Assembly: GCA_002314805.1 (NCBI GenBank)
Contig: DCHJ01000079.1
Coordinates: 11,825 to 17,475 of the forward strand
Direction: 5' to 3'
DNA: 5,651 nt
DNA from: Lachnospiraceae bacterium UBA1755
GTDB taxonomy: Bacteria > Bacillota > Clostridia > Lachnospirales > Lachnospiraceae
The notes beneath the pieces were generated by a model, which was not told where the DNA came from, ran no database searches, and worked only from the letters and a program-made list of their open reading frames with translations. Positions 1-4,507 of the stretch are shown piece by piece. How positions within the stretch are numbered: position 1 is the stretch's first letter; the number at the start of each line of letters is the position of its first letter. A program made the translations under genes and the position numbers.

Positions 1-75
1 GAGAAGCTGCCCGAAAACGATGACTGGTCCATCTCCACAGTATGGGGCATCGGTTACAAATTTGAAAGCAAATGA
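1..75 (+). CDS. OmpR/PhoB-family response regulator, C-terminal end only (partial)
   Basis: The first 24 codons are open from the window edge and end in TGA at 73-75. They encode the tail of a winged-helix DNA-binding domain: the segment WSISTVWGIGYKFE matches the last beta-hairpin (typically 'I.TVWGVGYKFE') that closes the effector domain of OmpR/PhoB-type regulators. The receiver domain and most of the DNA-binding domain lie outside the window. The stop codon overlaps the start of the histidine kinase gene in an ATGA junction, so the two are translationally coupled and form a cognate two-component pair. The family call is well supported by the motif and context. The regulator's targets cannot be read from this sequence. 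Confidence 0.88.
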   Translation, partial: EKLPENDDWSISTVWGIGYKFESK

Positions 76-1496
76 AACTCTACACAAAATTCATCCTGTG
101 CTATATTGTCTTCGGCATAGCAGCGCTTGCGTTGATCGCAACACTGTCTACTTCGCTTACTGACAGATATCTTGTACAGTCAAGGAGCCAGACCCTCTAT
201 GACGAGGCCAACCTGATCGCCGGCAATCTTTCCGGTTCGGATGGAAGCGGGTCTGCGGATCTTGATACCGTTGAACCGCAGATAAAAGTCATAGCCACCT
301 ATATTAACTCAAAGATATGGGTCATGAAGAAGGACGGAACCATCATCGCCGATTCAGACGGCTTAAGAAGAGGTGAGGTCGTCAGCGGCTTCGATCCCAC
401 AGCCAGCGGTAATAAAAACTATATGATGGGCAATTTCTTCGGCTCTCTGAATGAAAACGTAATGAGTGTATGCGTACCCATCACGGCTGACTACAGGACC
501 CTCGGCTATGTGGTCATCCATCTGCCTGAGAGCCAGCTCTTTGAAAGTGAATATCAGATACTCAATATCGTATATATCACCTCCCTGATCGTATTCGGTC
601 TCTCACTGCTCATCCTCATCGTGTTTGATATCATCGTATTCAGACCTCTGAGGAAGATCACAGAGGCAGCCAGACAGTATGCGGACGGCAATCTCGGATA
701 CAAGGTCAGTGTCAGCTCCCGTGATGAGATGGGATACCTGGCCGGATCCATGAACTATATGGCCTCGGAGCTAAATGCAGCGGAGGAGTATCAGCATAGC
801 TTCATTGCCAATATCTCACACGATTTCAGAAGTCCTCTTACATCTATAAAGGGCTATCTCGAGGCGATACTTGACGGTACCATCCCTCCGGAGAATCAGT
901 CAAAATATATTGAACGGGTGATTGGCGAGACCGAAAGACTCACAAAGCTCACCAGCAGCATGCTGACTCTCAATACAGTAGATTCCAAGGGGCTCCTGCG
1001 CAGGACGACCTTTGACATCAACCGCATGATAAAGGATACTGCACAGAGCTTTGAGGGACAGTGTCTTCAGAAGGATATATCCTTTGATCTTACCTTTGAG
1101 GGTGAATCGCAGATGGTATATGCGGATTATTCAAAGATCCAGCAGGTACTTTACAATCTCATAGATAATGCAATAAAATTTTCCAATAAGTCCTCAAGTA
1201 TCTATATCTCTACCGAACAGAAGGGAGAAAAGATATTCACCTCTGTTAAGGACAGAGGCATAGGCATCCCGAGGGCAGATCTCAATAAGGTTTTTGACAG
1301 ATTCTACAAATCGGATACTTCAAGGGGTAAGGACAAGAAGGGTACCGGACTTGGTCTTTCTATCGTGAAGGGCATTATCCGTTCTCACGGTGAGAACATA
1401 GATGTTATCAGTACAGAGGGAGTCGGCACGGAATTCGTGTTCTCGCTTCCCAATGCAGATGATTATGACGAAGTAAAAGAAGGGGTGGAAGGATGA
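72..1496 (+). CDS. Membrane sensor histidine kinase (HAMP-HisKA-HATPase_c)
   Basis: A 474-residue inner-membrane sensor kinase that should autophosphorylate on histidine and pass the phosphate to the regulator encoded just upstream. In order: transmembrane helix 1 (about residues 7-28); an extracytoplasmic sensor of about 135 residues; transmembrane helix 2 (about 164-190); a HAMP linker starting RPLRKITEAA (191-235); a HisKA helix with H-box SHDFRSPLTSI and phospho-acceptor His250; then the ATPase domain with N-box (Asn362, Asn366), G1 DRGIGIP (394-400), F-box VFDRFYKSD (407-415) and G2 GTGLGLSIV (424-432). All catalytic boxes are intact. The sensor has the strand pattern IWVMKKDGTIIADSD then VCVPITADYRTLGYVVIHLP, which suggests a PAS-like (PDC/Cache) fold; that is inference, and the ligand is unknown. 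The start overlaps the regulator stop, and the stop overlaps the next gene's start. Confidence 0.95.
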   Translation: MKLYTKFILCYIVFGIAALALIATLSTSLTDRYLVQSRSQTLYDEANLIAGNLSGSDGSGSADLDTVEPQIKVIATYINSKIWVMKKDGTIIADSDGLRRGEVVSGFDPTASGNKNYMMGNFFGSLNENVMSVCVPITADYRTLGYVVIHLPESQLFESEYQILNIVYITSLIVFGLSLLILIVFDIIVFRPLRKITEAARQYADGNLGYKVSVSSRDEMGYLAGSMNYMASELNAAEEYQHSFIANISHDFRSPLTSIKGYLEAILDGTIPPENQSKYIERVIGETERLTKLTSSMLTLNTVDSKGLLRRTTFDINRMIKDTAQSFEGQCLQKDISFDLTFEGESQMVYADYSKIQQVLYNLIDNAIKFSNKSSSIYISTEQKGEKIFTSVKDRGIGIPRADLNKVFDRFYKSDTSRGKDKKGTGLGLSIVKGIIRSHGENIDVISTEGVGTEFVFSLPNADDYDEVKEGVEG

Positions 1497-2260
1497 ACAG
1501 AAAGCTTCTCAGCGTTTTCCTCGCAGCAATGATATGTGCCACAGCAGTATTTCCGGCAATTGCCGCTACGACCACGTATACAATGATCGAATCGGTAAGC
1601 ATCACTCTCAAATACAACGATTTCAAGGCAGGCAGCAGTGATGATGAAGGCAGTGTAACTGTTATCCTTAATGATGCCGGCGGCCATTATCAGCTGGATA
1701 ATTCGGCAATGAGTGTACCGCAGAGCGGATGGACTGCAGGTGACGTACCCAATCTCCGTCTTACTCTTGTCGTCACCAATGAAGATACGACCAGATTTGC
1801 CTACAGTGCATCAAGACCGAGCGGAGTAAGCGTGGACGGCGGACAGGCTCATTACGGAGAACTCAGATCCTCAGGCAAAAAGGTATACTACGAGATCCAC
1901 CTCAATGAGGTACAGGAAAATGAGGATGATAAATGGGAGGATGAAAGAGACTGGGGTACATCCGACACTTCATCAGGCGGCCCCGGTGCTCAGGGCGCAT
2001 GGCTCAAGGATCCCAATACAGGCCGCTACTGGTATTCAAATGCGGACGGAACACGGAATGTCTATGAATGGCAAAAGATCGGCGGTGTCTGGTACTTCTT
2101 TGATGAGACCGGCTACAGAGTAGAAAATAAATGGGTCAAGTGGAAGGGCAAGGACTATTATCTGGGAAAAGACGGACGTATGTACAGTAACGAACGCACG
2201 CCTGACGGCTTCTGGGTAAATAAGGACGGCTCCTGGGACGGAAAGCCGAAGAATAAATGA
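1493..2260 (+). CDS. Secreted protein with C-terminal choline/cell-wall-binding repeats
   Basis: A 255-residue exported protein. Residues 1-25 form a signal peptide: MNRK, a hydrophobic core (LLSVFLAAMICATAVF), then PAIAA with likely cleavage near residue 24 or 25 (AxA). Residues about 27-140 are beta-rich and match no family I can name with confidence. They resemble an uncharacterised domain seen in Lachnospiraceae secreted proteins (SGWTAGDVPNLRLTL, then a GVSVDGGQAHYG hairpin). An acidic, Trp-containing stretch (139-155) and a Gly/Ser/Pro linker (156-169) follow. Residues about 169-250 hold degenerate aromatic repeats (GRYWYSNADG, GGVWYFFDETGYRV, GKDYYLGKDGRM, GFWVNKDGSWDG) of the choline-binding/CW_binding_1 type, predicting attachment to the wall or teichoic acids. 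The start overlaps the kinase stop (ATGA), with AGGGG 7 bases upstream of the ATG. Co-translation with the kinase suggests a linked envelope role, possibly as output or sensing partner (inference). Confidence 0.85.
   Translation: MNRKLLSVFLAAMICATAVFPAIAATTTYTMIESVSITLKYNDFKAGSSDDEGSVTVILNDAGGHYQLDNSAMSVPQSGWTAGDVPNLRLTLVVTNEDTTRFAYSASRPSGVSVDGGQAHYGELRSSGKKVYYEIHLNEVQENEDDKWEDERDWGTSDTSSGGPGAQGAWLKDPNTGRYWYSNADGTRNVYEWQKIGGVWYFFDETGYRVENKWVKWKGKDYYLGKDGRMYSNERTPDGFWVNKDGSWDGKPKNK
2217..2248 (-). terminator. Possible weak terminator for the - strand operon, inside the wall-protein gene
   Basis: Reading the - strand past the stop at 2261, CGGCTTT (2248-2242) can pair with GGAGCCG (2233-2227), five Watson-Crick and two G-U pairs, around an 8-base loop. 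It is followed by a poor T-rich stretch, TCCTTATTTA (2226-2217). This would mirror the opposing operon's embedded terminator, but the short stem and broken T-tract make it weak. Transcription may continue further into antisense of the wall-protein gene. Confidence 0.25.
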
Positions 2261-2659
2261 TCAGCGAAGCAGCTTCTTAGCCAATGCCTGTGTCGTGCAG
2301 CCGCATGATGCAGGCGTTTCTTTATCTGTAAGCCTCACTGCGGCATGACAGGCAAGCTCATATGGGTTCTTCCTGTACTGCTCGCATACTTCTATGGCAA
2401 ACTGTTTCACCGGAATTTTCCTGAGCGAGAGCTCATATCCGCATTTCTGCGCACCGCATACACGGTTGACCTCTGCGATCACCCCGTCCTCTACGAGAGG
2501 AAGTCCTGCTCCTTCCTCCAGTTCTCTTCTGCCCCTTACTACATAATCCTCCCGGAACAGGCTGTCTATATGCTGAGGATCACTGTCATAAAGAAAGGCA
2601 GCACCGAGGCTGCCCGCATATCCGTCTATCTCTATGTATTGCTTTCTGAAGGTCTTCAC
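2261..2659 (-). CDS. Six-cysteine protein of unknown function, 132 residues
   Basis: I do not recognise this family. The protein is soluble in appearance, with no signal peptide or membrane helix. It begins MKTFRKQYIEIDGYAG, and a mixed charged N-terminal half leads to a region with cysteines at 68, 73, 92, 104, 119 and 121. These occur as CGAQKC, two single Cys in predicted helices, and a C-terminal CGC, an arrangement compatible with metal or disulfide chemistry (inference only). The start is GTG at 2659-2657, supported by AAGGG 8 bases upstream and by lying 1 base after the stop of the small membrane-protein gene, so the two are translationally coupled. Its stop TGA abuts the wall-protein stop with no gap, the two forming TGATCA. 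Its last codons also encode, on the other strand, the opposing operon's terminator. That it is a real gene is supported by the coupling, the ribosome site and dense coding; no function is assignable. Confidence 0.7.
   Translation of the reverse strand: MKTFRKQYIEIDGYAGSLGAAFLYDSDPQHIDSLFREDYVVRGRRELEEGAGLPLVEDGVIAEVNRVCGAQKCGYELSLRKIPVKQFAIEVCEQYRKNPYELACHAAVRLTDKETPASCGCTTQALAKKLLR
2286..2323 (+). terminator. Rho-independent terminator of the two-component operon, inside the opposing gene
   Basis: In + strand RNA, 2286-2298 pairs with 2303-2315 over 13 consecutive positions, ten Watson-Crick and three G-U (2291/2310, 2292/2309, 2295/2306). The loop is AGCC (2299-2302). The stem is followed by G and then TTTCTTT (2317-2323). 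It begins 26 bases after the wall-protein stop, where an operon terminator is expected. The whole structure lies within the last codons of the convergent gene at 2261-2659. On the - strand the three wobble pairs become A-C mismatches, so the fold favours + strand transcripts. Confidence 0.75.
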
Positions 2660-2660
2660 C

Positions 2661-2774
2661 TTAAATACCCTTAAGTGCCCAGATAAGTGTAGGCACTACC
2701 ATGGCAAATACCAGTAAGATTACGATAACGGTCGTGATAACTTTCTTTGTTTTCTTATTTCTCAGATCGATCAT
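2661..2774 (-). CDS. 37-residue single-pass membrane microprotein
   Basis: ATG at 2774-2772 opens a 37-codon frame ending in TAA at 2663-2661. The product starts MIDLRNKKTKKV, with Lys at 7, 8, 10 and 11, followed by one hydrophobic helix of about 22 residues (12-34: VITTVIVILLVFAMVVP then TLIWAL), ending KGI. The positive-inside rule predicts a cytoplasmic N-terminus and a three-residue external tail. A full AAGGAG ribosome site (2790-2785) lies 10 bases upstream, and a candidate promoter lies at 2815-2843. The stop is 1 base from the start of the Cys-rich protein gene. I recall similar short 'basic N-terminus plus one helix' proteins in Lachnospiraceae genomes, but know of no assigned role. 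It is not a signal peptide of the downstream gene because the frames differ and a stop intervenes. Confident as a coding gene; function unknown. Confidence 0.75.
   Translation of the reverse strand: MIDLRNKKTKKVITTVIVILLVFAMVVPTLIWALKGI
2668..2672 (-). promoter_or_regulatory. Ribosome binding site supporting a GTG start
   Basis: AAGGG on the - strand lies 8 bases before the GTG at 2659-2657 and inside the last codons of the 37-residue gene. It decides the GTG start for the Cys-rich protein. Together with the 1-base gap it indicates that ribosomes finishing the small gene can restart on the next one. Confidence 0.65.
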
Positions 2775-2814
2775 ATTGACCCGACTCCTTACATAACTTT
2801 TTTCGAACTAGTAT

Positions 2815-2843
2815 ATTTTAAGACTTTTTGGCAATTAAAGCAA
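2815..2843 (-). promoter_or_regulatory. Candidate sigma-A promoter for the microprotein/Cys-rich gene pair
   Basis: On the - strand, TTGCTT (2843-2838) and TAAAAT (2820-2815) are separated by 17 bases. An overlapping second -10 candidate, TATACT, occupies 2815-2810. The -35 begins one base after the dCMP deaminase stop codon, and I see no terminator hairpin between the genes. The downstream pair could therefore be transcribed both from here and by readthrough. The -35 is weak (three of six consensus positions). Confidence 0.5.
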
Positions 2844-2844
2844 G

Positions 2845-3342
2845 TTATACGTGAATTTTAATCTCACGTCCGCTGGGGCTGTATTTATAGTACTTCACAC
2901 CCGATGCGTCCAGCATCCTCTTACTGCATCTGTCTGACGGTGTACCGCTGTACTTGTCATCGGCATAGATGACCTCCCTGATGCCGCACTGGATGATCGC
3001 CTTGGCACATTCATTGCAGGGAAACAGCGTTACATAGATCCTGCAGCCTTCAAGGCTCTGCCCGCCCCTGTAATTGAGTATGGCATTCATCTCGGCATGC
3101 ACCACATAGGCATACTTGGCATTGTACATATCTGTGTCTGCATTGTCCCTGTTCCAGGGAAATTCATCATCGGAGCAGCCTCTGGGGAAACCATTGTATC
3201 CCATCGAAACGATCCTGTTCCTTTCATTGACTATACAGCTTCCTACCTGTGAGCTGGGGTCCTTGGATCTCTGGGCGGAAAGCTGTGCTATGCCCATGAA
3301 ATACTCGTCCCATGAAATGCTGTCTTTTCTCTTCTCTGTCAT
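2845..3342 (-). CDS. dCMP deaminase (deoxycytidylate deaminase)
   Basis: A 165-residue cytosolic zinc enzyme that deaminates dCMP to dUMP, feeding thymidylate synthase. The cytidine-deaminase signature is complete: HAEMNAIL gives zinc ligand His82 and proton donor Glu84, and PCNEC gives zinc ligands Cys109 and Cys112. Substrate-loop features typical of dCMP deaminases are present (SAQRSKDP at 22-29, GYNGFPRGCSDDEFPW at 48-63). From memory these blocks, and LFPCNECAK at 106-114, are closer to the human DCTD type than to Bacillus subtilis ComEB, so I leave the symbol blank. ATG at 3342 is preceded by GGAGG (3355-3351) with 8-base spacing. The gene starts 3 bases after the TsaC stop, so the two share a transcript and are probably translationally coupled. 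Length is normal for the family and no residue is missing. Confidence 0.93.
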   Translation of the reverse strand: MTEKRKDSISWDEYFMGIAQLSAQRSKDPSSQVGSCIVNERNRIVSMGYNGFPRGCSDDEFPWNRDNADTDMYNAKYAYVVHAEMNAILNYRGGQSLEGCRIYVTLFPCNECAKAIIQCGIREVIYADDKYSGTPSDRCSKRMLDASGVKYYKYSPSGREIKIHV

Positions 3343-3345
3343 ATC

Positions 3346-4398
3346 TCATACCTCCAGAATGCGGTAGCCGGCTGCCTTCCTCAGTCTGTTCATGATGGCA
3401 CGGCCTATACCGCTGTCATTGAATCCTTCAGAATATATCACATCCACTCCGTCATCGTCATACTCACGGAGTATTGCAAACAGATTGTGCGCAACAGTGG
3501 ATTCATCACTTCTCAGACCCATGACCTTGAGATCGCAGTCATGATAGGCATCCCTGCTCTCCTCTGTTGCTATGATCCCTACTCTCTTTCCCCCGCTCCT
3601 TGCAGCCTCTGCCAGCTCGCTGATCTTTGCCTGCACTCTCTCAGGACTGCCCGTCACGATGGTAAGCTCTGCCTCAGGCGCATAATGTCTGTATTTCATG
3701 CCGGGAGCTCTGGGTTTCACACCCGCATCCACCGGACCTGTAATTGCAGGGTCGATATCCACCCGGCCTACGGCATCCCTTAGCATCTCAAGAGTGATGC
3801 CTCCCGGGCGCAGGAGCACCGGTATATCGCCTGTACAGTCCACAATGGTCGATTCAAGACCGATATCCACTGCCCCGCTGTCGATGATCATCGGGATGAT
3901 CCCGTCAAGGTCCTCGATGCAGTGCTGAGCGGTAGTCGTGCTCGGACGTCCCGAACGGTTGGCACTGGGAGCTGCTATGGGCAGCCCGCATTCCCTGATC
4001 AGGGCCGCTGCCACCGGATGCACCGGCATCCTCACTGCCACTGTATCAAGTCCGCCGGTGGTACGCTCCGGCACTATGCTCTTTTTCTTCATCACCAGAG
4101 TCATCGGACCCGGCCAGAACCTTGCTGCAAGTGTCGCTGCGCTTTCCGGTACCTGCGCCACTATCTCCTTAAGTCCGTCCATATCTGCTATGTGCACGAT
4201 GAGCGGATTATCCCCCGGGCGCCCCTTGGCTGCGTATATCCGGGATGCGGCCTCGGGATCAAAGGCATTTCCACCGAGCCCGTATACCGTCTCTGTAGGA
4301 AAGGCCACCAGACCTCCGTTTCTGATGATCCCGGCTGCTTCATGGAGCTCCGACTGAGAAAAAGCATCCCTGTTGATTTTTAGGATCTTTGTATGCAT
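3346..4398 (-). CDS. tsaC: L-threonylcarbamoyladenylate synthase, two-domain Sua5/YwlC type
   Basis: A 350-residue cytosolic enzyme that makes threonylcarbamoyl-AMP from threonine, bicarbonate and ATP, the first step of the t6A37 modification of ANN-decoding tRNAs. The YrdC-like catalytic domain (about 12-205) carries FPTETVYGLGG (33-43), the KGRP nucleotide-binding motif (58-61), SANRSG (145-150) and ESTIVD (182-187). The linker PRAPGMKYRHYAP (229-241) is diagnostic of the long Sua5 form and leads into the C-terminal Sua5 domain (about 243-350). Length matches the long form (about 340-350 residues) rather than the short TsaC form. The ATG at 4398 fits the usual N-terminus, but no Shine-Dalgarno sequence precedes it, and the promoter -10 ends only 6 bases before it, implying a leaderless message. 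The dCMP deaminase gene follows after 3 bases. Confidence 0.95.
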   Translation of the reverse strand: MHTKILKINRDAFSQSELHEAAGIIRNGGLVAFPTETVYGLGGNAFDPEAASRIYAAKGRPGDNPLIVHIADMDGLKEIVAQVPESAATLAARFWPGPMTLVMKKKSIVPERTTGGLDTVAVRMPVHPVAAALIRECGLPIAAPSANRSGRPSTTTAQHCIEDLDGIIPMIIDSGAVDIGLESTIVDCTGDIPVLLRPGGITLEMLRDAVGRVDIDPAITGPVDAGVKPRAPGMKYRHYAPEAELTIVTGSPERVQAKISELAEAARSGGKRVGIIATEESRDAYHDCDLKVMGLRSDESTVAHNLFAILREYDDDGVDVIYSEGFNDSGIGRAIMNRLRKAAGYRILEV

Positions 4399-4404
4399 AA
4401 GTGT

Positions 4405-4413
4405 AGTATAGCA
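4405..4413 (-). promoter_or_regulatory. Extended -10 promoter of tsaC, implying a leaderless mRNA
   Basis: On the - strand, TGCTATACT (4413-4405) is a TGn extended -10 with TATACT matching TATAAT at five of six positions. Only ACACTT separates it from the tsaC ATG at 4398, so transcription should begin at or within a base or two of the ATG. No strong -35 is visible (TATAAT at 4433-4428 is at the right spacing but is not a consensus -35), as is common for extended -10 promoters. Confidence 0.6.
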
Positions 4414-4421
4414 TAAAAATA

Positions 4422-4450
4422 TTGAAAATTATATTTCATTGCGATAACAT
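4422..4450 (+). promoter_or_regulatory. Candidate sigma-A promoter of asnA
   Basis: TTGAAA (4422-4427, five of six consensus positions) and TAACAT (4445-4450, four of six) are 17 bases apart. This predicts a start near 4457 and a leader of about 50 bases. The promoter is divergent from the tsaC promoter; the two -10 elements are about 30 bases apart, so polymerases could interfere. TATATT at 4430-4435 is an alternative -10 but lacks a -35. Confidence 0.5.
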
Positions 4451-4459
4451 AGCTATGTT
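4446..4459. promoter_or_regulatory. Perfect 14-base palindrome, candidate operator of asnA
   Basis: AACATAGCTATGTT is an exact inverted repeat with no spacer. It overlaps the last five bases of the predicted asnA -10 and the expected start site, a classic position for repressor binding. Relative to the predicted tsaC start it lies at about -48 to -61. The regulator is not identified. Read as RNA it could form only a weak 5-bp A/T-rich stem (AACAT/ATGTT), so a protein site is the more likely reading. Confidence 0.45.
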
Positions 4460-4494
4460 GGTTTTTTGAGGTTTTAAGACCGGAAGGTTTTGCC

Positions 4495-4500
4495 GGGAGG
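4495..4500 (+). promoter_or_regulatory. Ribosome binding site fixing the asnA start at 4508
   Basis: GGGAGG ends 7 bases before ATG 4508-4510, an ideal spacing. An in-frame TTG at 4490 lies upstream of this site, so the longer reading would translate the Shine-Dalgarno itself and is unlikely. CCGG at 4480-4483 can pair with CCGG at 4493-4496, weakly covering its first two bases. Confidence 0.8.
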
Positions 4501-4507
4501 TATCAGT

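Noticed and set aside
2264..2275. GAAG/CTTC hairpin just after the wall-protein stop
   Set aside because: Four or five pairs with a 1-3 base loop and no T-run; the hairpin at 2286-2323 is far stronger.
2345..2674. 109-codon + strand open frame opposite the Cys-rich gene
   Set aside because: The - strand frame has coupling, a ribosome site and a partner gene. The + frame lies downstream of a strong + terminator and has no supporting signal.
3922..4383. Long + strand open frame opposite tsaC (also 3938-4357)
   Set aside because: It is antisense to a clear Sua5 protein with all motifs, its product is Cys/His-rich without family resemblance, and it lacks a sensible ribosome site.
4446..4467. 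Palindrome plus TTTTTT read as a terminator or attenuator for asnA
   Set aside because: As RNA the stem is 5 A/T-rich pairs with a 4-base loop, too weak for termination, and it overlaps the predicted start site, so little of it would be transcribed.
4490..4507. Upstream TTG start extending asnA by six residues
   Set aside because: It would place the GGGAGG ribosome site inside the coding region, GGAAGG is only 2 bases from the TTG, and AsnA proteins begin at the ATG at 4508.
4457..4507. T-box or other amino-acid riboswitch upstream of asnA
   Set aside because: The predicted leader is only about 50 bases and has no T-box consensus or stem I/antiterminator arrangement.
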